From the NCBI GenBank assembly GCA_963707145.1, contig CAVPOQ010000004.1, positions 310,001 through 374,000 on the forward strand: 64,000 nt of DNA, given 5' to 3'. Of the stretch, positions 17,254 to 26,941 are shown piece after piece; position 1 is the stretch's first letter, and the number at the start of each line of letters is the position of its first letter. The position numbers were made by a program, and so were the translations under genes. The notes under the pieces were generated by a model. The model saw only the letters and a program-made list of their open reading frames with translations. It had not been told where the DNA came from and made no database searches. This DNA is from RPQJ01 sp963707145. Lineage in GTDB: Bacteria; Pseudomonadota; Gammaproteobacteria; Steroidobacterales; Steroidobacteraceae.

Positions 17254-18431
17254 GCGCCGGCGGGGACGCGATCGTCGTCCTGAACGCCGGCTCCTCGAGC
17301 GTCAAGTTCTGCACCTTCCGCCGCGACGGCGCCGCGCTCGCGCGCGAGTTGCAGGGGCAGGTGGCCGGGCTCGGCAGCGCGCCGCGGCTGGTGGCGAAGC
17401 GCGGGGCGGCCATGGTCGCCGAGCGCGAGCTGTCCGCCGGCCCGATGGCTCATGCCGAGGCGCTCGGCATCCTGCTCGACTTCCTGCGCACGGAACTCCA
17501 CGGCGAGCGGATCGCGGGCGTCGGCCATCGCGTGGTGCACGGCGGACTCGAATTCATGGCGCCCACGATCGTGGACGATGCGATCCTCGGGCGCCTCGAG
17601 CGCTACGTGCCGCTCGCGCCGCTGCACCAGCCGCACAATCTCGCCGCCATCCGCCTCATGCTCGAGCGACTGCCTGGCGTGCCCGAGATCGCCTGCTTCG
17701 ACACGGCGTTCCACCGCACCATTCCCGAAGTCGCGCAGCTGTTCGCGCTGCCGCCGCGCTTCGCCGCTGCTGGCGTGCGCCGCTACGGCTTCCACGGACT
17801 CTCCTACGAATACATCGCCTCGGTGCTGCCGTCGATCGATGCGCGCGCGGCGGGCGGCCGCACGGTGGTCTTCCACCTCGGCAACGGTGCCAGCATGTGT
17901 GCGCTCGACGGCGGGCGCAGCGTCGCGACCACGATGGGCTTCACGGCCGTCGAGGGGCTGCCGATGGGCACGCGCAGCGGGACGCTCGACCCCGGCGCGC
18001 TGCTGTTCATGCTCGACGAGCTGGGGATGGGCGTGCGCGACGTCGAGCGGCTGCTCTACCACGAGTCGGGCCTGCTCGGGATGTCGGGGCTCTCGAGCGA
18101 CATGCGCGACCTGCTCGCGAGCGGTGAACCTGCGGCGGGGCTCGCCGTGGACGTGTTCGTCTACCGCGCGCGGCGCGAACTCGGCTCGCTGGCCGCGGCG
18201 CTCGGCGGCCTCGACGCGATCGTGTTCACGGCCGGCATCGGCGAGAACCAGCCGGAAATCCGTCGCCGCATCTGCGCCGACGCGGGGTGGCTCGGAGTGG
18301 AGATCGACGAGGCCGCCAACCTTCGCGGCGAGCGACGCATCAGCGTGCCCGACAGCCGGGTCGCGGCCTACGTGCTGCCAACCGACGAGGAACTCATGAT
18401 CGCGCGCCACGTGACGACGCTGCTCGGCTGA
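17250..18431 (+). CDS. ackA: Acetate/propionate kinase
   Basis: Encodes 393 residues from a GTG overlapping the previous stop. The ASKHA-fold markers are present: IVVLNAGSSSVKFCTF (about residues 8-23), GVGHRVVHGGLEF, the catalytic Asp in ACFDTAFHRTIP, RRYGFHGLSYEYI, VFHLGNGASMCAL and IVFTAGIGENQPEIRRR. It makes ATP from acyl phosphate. With the upstream dehydrogenase and phosphotransacetylase it completes a path from aldehyde or acyl-CoA to carboxylate plus ATP. The three genes are joined by 4-base overlaps and form one translational unit. Confidence 0.92.
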   Translation: MSAGGDAIVVLNAGSSSVKFCTFRRDGAALARELQGQVAGLGSAPRLVAKRGAAMVAERELSAGPMAHAEALGILLDFLRTELHGERIAGVGHRVVHGGLEFMAPTIVDDAILGRLERYVPLAPLHQPHNLAAIRLMLERLPGVPEIACFDTAFHRTIPEVAQLFALPPRFAAAGVRRYGFHGLSYEYIASVLPSIDARAAGGRTVVFHLGNGASMCALDGGRSVATTMGFTAVEGLPMGTRSGTLDPGALLFMLDELGMGVRDVERLLYHESGLLGMSGLSSDMRDLLASGEPAAGLAVDVFVYRARRELGSLAAALGGLDAIVFTAGIGENQPEIRRRICADAGWLGVEIDEAANLRGERRISVPDSRVAAYVLPTDEELMIARHVTTLLG

Positions 18432-18473
18432 GCCGCGACGTCACGCGTCGCGCCGGCGCACCGGGCAACCCCC

Positions 18474-18506
18474 GAAAAAGCACGGGGCCCGCGAGGGGCC
18501 CCGTGC
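18474..18506 (-). terminator. Terminator of the DUF937/OmpA gene
   Basis: GCACGGGGCC (18480-18489) pairs with GGCCCCGTGC (18497-18506). On the minus strand the stem is followed by CTTTTTCGGG, which suits the leftward gene ending at 18530. Confidence 0.75.
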
Positions 18507-18529
18507 AGTTCGACCCGGAGGTCCCGGGG

Positions 18530-19627
18530 TCAGCGACGGATCGCGACCTCGACACGACGCGCTTCGGCCATGTCGCCGGAGCCGGTCGTCACGATGGGCT
18601 TCACCATGTCGATCTGCGACTCGGGCACGCCGGCCGCCATCATGGCGTCCTTCACGGCCTGGGCGCGCTTCTTGGCGAGCTCCTCGTTGTGGGCGGCGTC
18701 GCCCGTCGGATCGTGGTAGCCGGAAACGCTGGCCACGGCCGTCGGGTTGGCCTGCAGGTAGGCGATCACCGCCTCGAGCGAACCCTCGCGGGCCACCGGC
18801 AGCGCGAACTGGTCCACCTCGAAGTAGTAGTTCGCGAGCGGCATGTCCGCGGCCGGGGCAGCCTCGACGACCGGAGCCGGCAGCGGCTCGGGGGCCGGGG
18901 CGGGCTCGACCACAGGAGCCGGCGTCGGCTCGACCACCACTTCCTCGACGACCTTGTCACGGCCCATGCAGCGCGACAGCAGCCACAGCAGGGCGAGCGC
19001 GATCAGCAGCGGCAGCAGCCAGCGCCAGATCGACGACTTCGGCTCCGGCGGCGGCGGCGGGGCGACATGACGCTCGACCACAGGGGCCGCGAAGTAGCTC
19101 TCGAGGCGCGACAGCGGGCCCGGCAGCGCGGCCGCGTAGGTCGACTTCTGGCCGGTGAGCAGGCCGATCAGCGACGAGAGGTTCAGGTTGCCGCTCTTGA
19201 CGGCCTTGCCGAGCATCGCCAGCACCAGCGGCGCGGCGAAGCTGAGCATGGACGAGGCGGAGGAGGGCTTCACGCCGGCGTAGCCGGCGAGTGAAGTCCC
19301 GAGGTTGCCGAGGTTGTTGCCGAACAGCGAGTTCAGCAGCTTGCCGCCGAGCAGGCCCATCGGCGAGGACGCGGCGCCGGGCGAGAGCAGGCCCGCGACG
19401 TTGCCGAGCAGGTTGCCGTCGTTCGCCGGGTCGCGCACGAGGTTGAAGAGTGTCGAGGCAAAGCCCGGGTCGGCCGAGCGATTCGCGAGGCTCCCGAGCA
19501 GCACCGGGAAGACGGCGCTCATGCCCTTGGAAACCGCCGGCTCGGAGTCGCCGAGCACTGATGCGGCCTTGCCCAGCAGGTCCGGTGTGAGCAGCCCATT
19601 CAGGCTGGCCAGAAGGTCGTTCGACAT
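18530..19627 (-). CDS. DUF937 domain/OmpA-like peptidoglycan-binding protein
   Basis: Encodes 365 residues. Residues about 3-155 are a DUF937 domain (MSNDLLASLNGLLTPDLLGKA, GMSAVFPVLLGSLANRS, Gly/Leu-rich helices). A Pro-rich stretch and a single membrane helix follow at about 201-218 (WRWLLPLLIALALLWLL), then a Pro/Glu/Val linker (225-262) and an OmpA-type C-terminal domain (265-365: NYYFEVDQFALPV, VSGYHDPTGDAAHNEELAKKRAQAV, ARRVEVAI). With no signal peptide, the N-terminal domain would be cytoplasmic and the OmpA domain periplasmic. The OmpA part has HDPTGD in place of the usual HTDxxG. The function is unknown. Confidence 0.82.
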   Translation of the reverse strand: MSNDLLASLNGLLTPDLLGKAASVLGDSEPAVSKGMSAVFPVLLGSLANRSADPGFASTLFNLVRDPANDGNLLGNVAGLLSPGAASSPMGLLGGKLLNSLFGNNLGNLGTSLAGYAGVKPSSASSMLSFAAPLVLAMLGKAVKSGNLNLSSLIGLLTGQKSTYAAALPGPLSRLESYFAAPVVERHVAPPPPPEPKSSIWRWLLPLLIALALLWLLSRCMGRDKVVEEVVVEPTPAPVVEPAPAPEPLPAPVVEAAPAADMPLANYYFEVDQFALPVAREGSLEAVIAYLQANPTAVASVSGYHDPTGDAAHNEELAKKRAQAVKDAMMAAGVPESQIDMVKPIVTTGSGDMAEARRVEVAIRR

Positions 19628-19814
19628 GAATCCGTCTCCTCAGTTTGGTTGCTTGATGTTCATTCCGTGACGACCGTCGCCCTCCCGTACCCCGTACCCG
19701 GCGAGGCCATACCCACTCGGCATTTTCAACTTATTCCGGGCCGAGCGCCAGTTGTCGTGGGCCGCGTGGCCGGTACACTGCTGCGGCCCGCGCCGGACCC
19801 GCCCAGGACATGCC

Positions 19815-20687
<873 letters not shown>

Positions 20688-20691
20688 ACCC

Positions 20692-22137
20692 GTGACGGTG
20701 AACGCACATTCGCCCGCACTGGGCGCGCCGGCGCTGCGCGGCCGCGTCGCCTGCGTGGACCTCGAGACCACCGGCGGCACGGCCGTCCACCACCGCATCA
20801 TCGAGGTCGGCATCGTGTTGCTCGAGGACGGCGCGGTGGTCGAGGAATGGAGCAGCCTCGTGAACCCGGGCGTGCGCATCCCGTCCTCGATCGAGGCGTT
20901 CACCGGCATCACCAGCGACATGGTCGCCGACGCGCCGTCTTTCGATGAGCTGCGCGCCGAGGTACGCAGCCGTCTCGAGGGGCGGCTGTTCGTGGCGCAC
21001 AACGCCCGCTTCGACTACGGCTTCGTGCGCAACGAATTCCGCCGGGCAGGCGAGAAGTTCGCGGCGCCCGTGCTCTGCACGGTGCGGCTGTCGCGGGCGC
21101 TGTTCCGCGAGCACGCGCGTCACAGCCTCGACGCGCTCATCGAGCGCTATGACCTGCAGTGCGCTCAGCGCCACCGGGCGCTCGGCGACGCCGCCGTGCT
21201 GCCGCCGCTGCTCGCCGCGTTCGAGCGTGCGGCGGGCCTCGAGCGGCTGGACGAGGCCGCGGCTGAGGTGCTCGGCGAGTCGCGCCTGCCGCCGCACCTG
21301 CCGCCCGGACTCGACGAGGACCTGCCGGAGGGGCCGGGCGTGTACCTGTTCCGCGGCGAGGGCGGCACGCTGCTCTACGTGGGCAAGAGCCGTAACCTCA
21401 GGAGCCGCGTGCTCGGCCATTTCGCGAGCGCGCATCGCGACAGCAAGGAATCGAAACTGGCCCGGCAGGTACGCGACGTCGAGTGGATCGAAACCGGCGG
21501 CGAGCTGGGGTCGCTGCTGCTCGAGTCGAGGCTGGTGAAGGAACTCGCGCCGAGCGCCAACCGGCGGCTGCGCAAGGCCCCGGCACTGCAGTGCGTGCGG
21601 CTGATCGCCACCGACCGCGGGCTCGTGGCGCGCGTCGGGCCGCTCAGCGCGCAGCCAGAGGCCGACGACGCGCCGGTGTACGGACCGTTTCGCACCGAGC
21701 GCGACGCGAAGCGCGCGCTCGAGGGCAAGGCCCGCGACGCCGGACTGTGCCTGAAGACCCTGGGACTCGAGCGCGGCGAGGGTTCCTGCTTCGCGCTGCA
21801 GCTCGGCCGCTGCCGTGGTGCCTGCGTCGGACGCGAGCCGCGCCCGCTGCACGACGCGCGGCTGCAGATCGCGCTCGCCTCGCTGCGCCTGAAGCCTTGG
21901 CCGTTCTCCGGCCCGGTCGGCATCCGCGAGCCCGGCGTCGCGGGCGAGGGCAGCGTGCTGCACGTCGTGGACCGCTGGCGGCACCTTGGCACGGCGGTGA
22001 ACGACGGCGAGGTCGCCGCGCTGCTCGAGCGCGCCAACGAGCAGCCCTTCGACACCGACGGCTACCGCATCATCGCCCGCTGTCTCGAGCGCCTCGCGCC
22101 GCGCGACCTCGTGTTGCTCGGCGCCGTGCGGGCCTGA
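20692..22137 (+). CDS. DnaQ-type exonuclease fused to GIY-YIG nuclease (Cho/UvrC-like)
   Basis: Encodes 481 residues from a GTG at 20692, five bases after aguB; another GTG lies two codons on. Residues about 15-185 are a DEDDh 3'-5' exonuclease (VACVDLETTGGTAVHHRIIEVGIV, FVAHNARFDYGFVRNEF, HRALGDAAVL). Residues about 215-300 are a GIY-YIG domain (GPGVYLFRGEGGTLLYVGKSRNLRSRVLGHF, ETGGELGSLLLESRLVKELAP). The rest resembles the UvrC/Cho middle part with a GSCFALQLGRCRGACVGRE cysteine cluster. UvrC's second nuclease and HhH domains are absent. Such fusions are thought to act in DNA repair. It is separated from rlmKL by 3 bases. Confidence 0.87.
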   Translation: MTVNAHSPALGAPALRGRVACVDLETTGGTAVHHRIIEVGIVLLEDGAVVEEWSSLVNPGVRIPSSIEAFTGITSDMVADAPSFDELRAEVRSRLEGRLFVAHNARFDYGFVRNEFRRAGEKFAAPVLCTVRLSRALFREHARHSLDALIERYDLQCAQRHRALGDAAVLPPLLAAFERAAGLERLDEAAAEVLGESRLPPHLPPGLDEDLPEGPGVYLFRGEGGTLLYVGKSRNLRSRVLGHFASAHRDSKESKLARQVRDVEWIETGGELGSLLLESRLVKELAPSANRRLRKAPALQCVRLIATDRGLVARVGPLSAQPEADDAPVYGPFRTERDAKRALEGKARDAGLCLKTLGLERGEGSCFALQLGRCRGACVGREPRPLHDARLQIALASLRLKPWPFSGPVGIREPGVAGEGSVLHVVDRWRHLGTAVNDGEVAALLERANEQPFDTDGYRIIARCLERLAPRDLVLLGAVRA

Positions 22138-22140
22138 GAC

Positions 22141-24363
22141 ATGGCGGCGGAGTTCACCGCCAGGCACGAGTTCTTCGCTGCCTGCCCGCGCCACGTGCCG
22201 GACCTGCTGGCGACCGAATTGCGTGGCCTCGGCCTCGAGGTGACGCGCGAGTACCCGGCGGGCGTGGGCTTCGCGGGCCCGCTGCGCGACGGTTATCACG
22301 CGTGCCTCGCCTCGCGCTGCGCGAGCCGGGTGCTGCTCACGCTCGGCAGCGTGCCGCTCGACTCGCCCGAGGCGATGTACGAGGCGATCCGGGCGCTGCC
22401 GTGGGAGGAACACCTCGCGCCCGAGGGCACGCTCGCGATCGACGTCGTGGGGCAGGGTCCGTCGTGGCTCCGGCACAGCCAGTTCGCTGCGCAGAAGGCC
22501 AAGGACGCGATCGTGGACCGGATGCGCGAGTGCCACGGGGTGCGGCCGTCCGTGGACCTCGCCTCGCCGGACCTGCGGCTCAACCTGAGCCTGATGCGCG
22601 AGCGCGGCTCGATCGCGATCGACCTCTCGGGCGAGCCGCTGCACCGCCGCGGCTACCGGCAGTCCGGCGTCGAGGCACCGCTCAAGGAGAACCTCGCCGC
22701 GGCGCTGCTGCTGCGTTGCGGCTGGCCGGCGATCGCCGAGTCCGGCGGCGCGTTCGTGGATCCCATGTGCGGCTCCGGGACGCTGGTGATCGAGGCCGCA
22801 CTCATGGCGGCCGACGTGGCGCCCGGGCTGCTGCGCCGCCGCTTCGGCTTCGAACGCTGGCTGGGGCACGACGCCGCCGCCTGGGACGATTTGCGCACGG
22901 CCGCGCTCGCGCGCCGTCGGCCTGAAGCGCTCGCGCCGGGCCGCTGCCGCGGCTACGACCGCGACCAGACGGCGATCCGCGCGGCGCTCGCCAACAGCGG
23001 CCGCAGCGGGGTCGGCGACCACCTCGGGTTCGAGCGCCGCGAGCTCGCGCAGCTGCCGCGGGCGACGCAGGCGCATGGACTGGTGCTCGTCAATCCGCCC
23101 TACGGTGCGCGCCTCGAGGAGGCGGCCACGCTCGAGCCGCTCTACGGCCAGCTCGGCTCACAGCTCATGGCGTGCTTCCCCGGCTGGGAGGCGGGCGTTT
23201 TCACCGGCAATCCGCCGCTCGGGCGCGCACTGCGGCTGCGGGCCTACCGCGCGCACACGTTCTTCAACGGGCCGATCGAGTGCCGGCTGCTGCGCTTCGA
23301 GCTCACACCCGAGACCGTGGAGCCCGATCCCGAGACCGCGCGCCGCGCGCGGCTCGAGGCGGCCCGCGAGCGTCCCGGCGCCGTGATGTTCGGCAACCGG
23401 CTGCGCAAGAACTTCGCGCGGCTGGAGGCCTGGGCGAAGCGCGAGGACGTGAGCTGCTTCCGCGCCTACGACGCGGACATGCCCGAGTACGCGTTCGCCA
23501 TCGACCTCTACGCCAACGACGCGCGCTGGGCCTGCGTGCAGGAGTACGCGGCGCCGGCGACCATCGCCCACGACGCGGCGCGCGCGCGCCGCGATGAGGC
23601 GCTCGCGGTGCTGCCCGGGGTGCTCGGCCTGCCGCCCGAGCGAGTCGTGCTGCGTGTCCGTCGCCGCCAGCGCGGCGGCGAGCAGTACGAGAAAGTGGGC
23701 GAGGCGGCGGAGTTCCACACCGTGCGCGAGGGCCGCTACCGCTTTCTCGTGAACTTCACGGACTACCTCGACACGGGTCTGTTCCTCGACCACCGTCTCA
23801 CGCGGCGACGCATCGGCGAACTCGCGGCCGGTCGCTCGTTCCTGAACCTGTTCGCCTACACCGGCACCGCGACCGTGTACGCCGCTGGCGGTGGCGCCAC
23901 CACCTCGACCACCGTCGACATGTCGCGCACCTACCTCGACTGGGCGAAGCGCAACCTCGCGCTCAACGGGCTGGCCGGCGCGCAGCAGGACTTCGTGCAG
24001 GCGGACTGCCTCGCGTGGCTCGAGGAACAGGGCCGCGATCCGCGCCGGCGCTACGGCCTGATCTTCGTGGACCCGCCCACGCTGTCGCGCTCCAAGCGCA
24101 TGGAACGCGAGTTCGACGTGCAGCGCGACCACGTGCAGCTGCTCGAGATGTGCGGCCGGATGCTCGAGCCCGGCGGGACCATCGTGTTCTCGAACAACTT
24201 CCAGAAGTTCCGGCTCGACCCGGCAGTGGCGGAGCGCTTCGACGTGGAGGACCTGAGCCGTGCGACGCTGCCGCTGGATTTCGCGCGCAACCCCCGCATC
24301 CACGTCTGCTTTCTGCTGCGTCCGCGGACGGCGACGGGTAAAGTGCCGGCCCCGGGCCGCTAG
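22141..24363 (+). CDS. rlmKL: Bifunctional 23S rRNA methyltransferase RlmK/RlmL
   Basis: Encodes 740 residues, the normal size for the fused gammaproteobacterial enzyme. It modifies G2445 (N2, RlmL part) and G2069 (N7, RlmK part) of 23S rRNA. The order is a THUMP-containing N-terminus (about 1-160), the RlmL methyltransferase (about 165-390, with DPMCGSGTLVIEAALMA and the catalytic LVNPPYGARL), then the RlmK methyltransferase (about 430-735, with LFAYTGTATVYAAGGGATTSTTVDMS and LIFVDPPTLSRSKRM). It starts at the ATG 3 bases after the nuclease gene and is followed closely by queD. Confidence 0.95.
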   Translation: MAAEFTARHEFFAACPRHVPDLLATELRGLGLEVTREYPAGVGFAGPLRDGYHACLASRCASRVLLTLGSVPLDSPEAMYEAIRALPWEEHLAPEGTLAIDVVGQGPSWLRHSQFAAQKAKDAIVDRMRECHGVRPSVDLASPDLRLNLSLMRERGSIAIDLSGEPLHRRGYRQSGVEAPLKENLAAALLLRCGWPAIAESGGAFVDPMCGSGTLVIEAALMAADVAPGLLRRRFGFERWLGHDAAAWDDLRTAALARRRPEALAPGRCRGYDRDQTAIRAALANSGRSGVGDHLGFERRELAQLPRATQAHGLVLVNPPYGARLEEAATLEPLYGQLGSQLMACFPGWEAGVFTGNPPLGRALRLRAYRAHTFFNGPIECRLLRFELTPETVEPDPETARRARLEAARERPGAVMFGNRLRKNFARLEAWAKREDVSCFRAYDADMPEYAFAIDLYANDARWACVQEYAAPATIAHDAARARRDEALAVLPGVLGLPPERVVLRVRRRQRGGEQYEKVGEAAEFHTVREGRYRFLVNFTDYLDTGLFLDHRLTRRRIGELAAGRSFLNLFAYTGTATVYAAGGGATTSTTVDMSRTYLDWAKRNLALNGLAGAQQDFVQADCLAWLEEQGRDPRRRYGLIFVDPPTLSRSKRMEREFDVQRDHVQLLEMCGRMLEPGGTIVFSNNFQKFRLDPAVAERFDVEDLSRATLPLDFARNPRIHVCFLLRPRTATGKVPAPGR

Positions 24364-24372
24364 GAGACGTGC

Positions 24373-24729
24373 TTGGAGATCTTCAAGTCCTTCACGCTCG
24401 AGAGCGCGCACCGGCTGCCGAACGTGCCGGAGGGACACAAGTGCGCGCGCGTGCACGGCCACTCGTTCCGTGTCGAACTCCATGTGCGCGGCGCGGTGGA
24501 CGAGCGGCTCGGCTGGGTGATGGATTTCGCCGACCTGAAGGCCGCCTTCGAGCCGCTGTTCCGCCAGCTCGACCACCACTACCTCAACGACATTCCCGGT
24601 CTCGAGAACCCGACCAGCGAGAACCTCGCGCGCTGGATCTGGCAGCGCCTGTGGCCCGTCCTGCCGCAGCTATCCGCGGTCGTCGTGCACGAGACCTGCA
24701 CCAGCGGCGCGCGCTACACGGGCGATTAG
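24373..24729 (+). CDS. queD: 6-carboxytetrahydropterin synthase
   Basis: Encodes 118 residues from a TTG; the AGGAG immediately before it overlaps the rlmKL stop and supports this start. It converts dihydroneopterin triphosphate to 6-carboxytetrahydropterin in queuosine synthesis. Zinc ligands His13, His28 and His30 and the nucleophile Cys24 are seen in SAHRLPNVPEGHKCARVHGHSF. LDHHYLND and the closing HETCTSGARY also fit the family. It sits with the rRNA methyltransferase in what looks like an RNA-modification operon. Confidence 0.93.
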   Translation: MEIFKSFTLESAHRLPNVPEGHKCARVHGHSFRVELHVRGAVDERLGWVMDFADLKAAFEPLFRQLDHHYLNDIPGLENPTSENLARWIWQRLWPVLPQLSAVVVHETCTSGARYTGD

Positions 24730-24742
24730 CCGTCGAACGCTG

Positions 24743-25855
24743 TCATCCGCCGATGGTCGGGTGCGGCAGGCCCAGGAAGACGCGCATTCGCTCGAGCTCG
24801 GCCGCGAGGCCCTCGCGAAACGCGGGGTCGCCGGGTTCGATCCCCTCGCGGTAGCCGAACGAGCCGGTCAGCGAACCGCTGACGATCGACAGATTGCCCC
24901 AGCCGACGACCCGGTCGCGCCACAGCAGTGGCAGCGCGTAGTAGCCCAGTTTCCGCTTCGGCGCCGGCGTATAGGCCTCGAAACGGTAGGTCCATCCCCA
25001 GAAGATCTCGAATCGACGGCGGTCGTACACGATCGGATCGAACGGCGTGAGCAGTCGCACGGCGTCGTCCGGACGCCAGCGGCGCGAGGCGGCATTCTCG
25101 GTTGCCGGCCAGTACCAGTCCTCGGAACCCACGCGCGCGTGAGCGAGCCGGCCCTTCGCGCGCGCCAATGTCGCGGCGCGCCGCGCGCGCCACTGGGGGA
25201 CGCCGCCGCACAGCAGGCTCAGCAGGTGGCCGAGGCCGCCCGCGAGCAGGGGAGCGTATTTGTTCGCCAGGATGTCGACCAGTGCGTCCATTCGCTGGTC
25301 GATGGCGGCATCGTCCTGCGGCGATGCATCCGAAGCCTCCCGCGCGGCGTACACACGGGTGCCGCCGTCGCGTCGCACGACGCGCAGCAGCCCGCGGTAG
25401 TGCATCTCGTCGAGCAGTCGCGTGGTTGCGTTCGATGAACCACCGAACCAGTTGGTCACCTTGCCATACGCAAACCGGGCATCGACCTCGCGCGGATGCA
25501 CCGCACCGCGCTCGCGGACGAACGCCAGCACCGCGTCGGCTTGCCGGCACCGCCGTGCCGTCCAGACCTGCCGCGCCGTCCGGGGATGCATCAACTCGCT
25601 GTGCGCACGCGGCAGAATCCCGTAGTTGACGAGGAAGTCCTCCTCCAGCATCAGCCGCGGATACCGGCGCTCGAGATCGCCGGCACGATAGCCCGTCACG
25701 CGGTGACGGAGCGTCAGGTCCTGGGCGCGCGCCGGCGCCCGAATCGGATCGGCCTGAACGAAGCCGAGCCGGTCGATGGCCCGGCCGAGCGTCGTCGGGC
25801 GGAACAGCGATCGTGCGACCGCGTAGCGGCGCAGGTGTTCGATGGTGATCGGCAT
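24743..25855 (-). CDS. Winged-helix DNA-binding protein, YcaQ (crosslink glycosylase) family
   Basis: Encodes 370 residues from the ATG at 25855 (MPITIEHLRRYAVARSL). HTH_42 features are RAIDRLGFVQADPIRAPARAQDLTLRHRVTGY near the N-terminus, GAVHPREVDARFAYGKVTNWFGGSSNATTRLLDEMHYRGLLRVVRRDG as the winged-helix, and the late block PFDPIVYDRRRFEIFWGWTYRFEAYTPAPKRKLGYYALPLLWRD. Characterised members unhook interstrand DNA crosslinks, whereas others are uncharacterised. The QxD and PFDP motifs are present. It converges on queD and diverges from the small VOC gene. Confidence 0.85.
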   Translation of the reverse strand: MPITIEHLRRYAVARSLFRPTTLGRAIDRLGFVQADPIRAPARAQDLTLRHRVTGYRAGDLERRYPRLMLEEDFLVNYGILPRAHSELMHPRTARQVWTARRCRQADAVLAFVRERGAVHPREVDARFAYGKVTNWFGGSSNATTRLLDEMHYRGLLRVVRRDGGTRVYAAREASDASPQDDAAIDQRMDALVDILANKYAPLLAGGLGHLLSLLCGGVPQWRARRAATLARAKGRLAHARVGSEDWYWPATENAASRRWRPDDAVRLLTPFDPIVYDRRRFEIFWGWTYRFEAYTPAPKRKLGYYALPLLWRDRVVGWGNLSIVSGSLTGSFGYREGIEPGDPAFREGLAAELERMRVFLGLPHPTIGG

Positions 25856-25999
25856 GCTTCGGCCCGGCCCGTGATCATTGTACAAACGCATGACCTCGCT
25901 GGTCGCGACCCGGACCGGGCCCGCGACGGCCGTGGTTCTTGCGAGCGTCGGCCGCGGAGTGTAAACGGAGCAATTGCGGCGTCGGTGGAGGGGTCCGCG

Positions 26000-26395
26000 A
26001 TGTACATCCCGCCCGGCTTCGGCACGGTCACGCCGTATTTCTTCGCGACGGACGCCGAGCGCTTCGTCGCCTTCCTGGTGCACGGTCTCGGCGGCGAGGA
26101 GATCCTCCGCACGCTGCGCCCCGACGGGCGGATCGCCAACGCGCAGGTGAGGATCGGCACGTCGACCGTCATGGCCAGCGAAGCGTCCGCGGCGTATCCG
26201 GCGATGGCGTCGTCGTGCTACCTGTACGTCGAAGATGCCCATGCCGCGATGCGACGCGCGTTGGAGCACGGCGCCACACTCGAGATGGACGTGGCCGACA
26301 TGCCCTACGGCGACCGCCAGGGTGGCGTCCGCGATCCGCACGGCAACCTCTGGTGGATCTCGCAGCGGCTGGTCGAGGCGCCGTACGAACCCTAA
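26000..26395 (+). CDS. VOC family (glyoxalase/bleomycin-resistance-like) protein
   Basis: Encodes 131 residues from the ATG at 26000 with GTGGAGGGG upstream. It resembles PhnB/YP-type VOC proteins: TVTPYFFATDAERFVAFLVHGLGGEE at the N-terminus, SCYLYVEDAHAAMRRALEHGATLEMDVADMPYGDRQGGVRDPHGNLWWIS at the C-terminus. These are small metal-dependent or metal-free enzymes and binding proteins of varied function. No substrate can be inferred. It runs with the next two genes in the same direction with 50- and 16-base gaps. Confidence 0.82.
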   Translation: MYIPPGFGTVTPYFFATDAERFVAFLVHGLGGEEILRTLRPDGRIANAQVRIGTSTVMASEASAAYPAMASSCYLYVEDAHAAMRRALEHGATLEMDVADMPYGDRQGGVRDPHGNLWWISQRLVEAPYEP

Positions 26396-26445
26396 CGGCC
26401 CGGACTCCGCCTGATCGTTTCCCCGCAACCCAAGGAGCGAGCACC

Positions 26446-26925
26446 ATGCCTGAATCCCGATCGCTGCGCGGCCGGCTCGGCGAGCAGGCCGGCCACTGGA
26501 CCGGTCACAATCGCCTCTGGTTCGAGCCCGGCACGCCGGTGCACGAGTGCTCGACCAGCGCATCGGTTGCGCTCGAGGCGCGCGGCGCCTGCGTGTCGCT
26601 CCGCTACACGTGGGAGGAGGCCGGCGCTCCGCAGGAAGGCCTGCTGCTGGTGCGTAACGCGCCGGAAGTCGGCCCCGAGGACATGGTCTGGGTGGACTCG
26701 TTCCACACCGGCGGCCAGTTCATGCGTCTACGCGGTGAGGCGGACGACGCCGGACGCATCTCGGCGCTCGGCAGCTACAGCGTCCCGCCGGGTCCGGAGT
26801 GGGGCTGGCGCATCGTGCTCGGTTCGGACGCGGCGGACGAGCTGCACGTGCTCATGTACAACATCGCGCCCGACGGCACGGTCTACCCGGCAGTCGAGGC
26901 GCGGTACGCGCGCCGCACCGGCTGA
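26446..26925 (+). CDS. DUF1579-like hypothetical protein
   Basis: Encodes 159 residues from an ATG with AAGGAG eight bases upstream. The pattern is LGEQAGHWTGHNRLWFEPGTPVHEC...VALEARGACVSLRYTWEEAGAPQEGLLLV and WVDSFHTGGQFMRLRGE, then GPEWGWRIVLGS. It reads as a lipocalin-like beta-barrel of the DUF1579 type. There is no signal peptide, so it is probably cytoplasmic. The function is unknown; it is likely co-transcribed with its neighbours. Confidence 0.68.
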   Translation: MPESRSLRGRLGEQAGHWTGHNRLWFEPGTPVHECSTSASVALEARGACVSLRYTWEEAGAPQEGLLLVRNAPEVGPEDMVWVDSFHTGGQFMRLRGEADDAGRISALGSYSVPPGPEWGWRIVLGSDAADELHVLMYNIAPDGTVYPAVEARYARRTG

Positions 26926-26941
26926 GACCGGGACCCACGCC

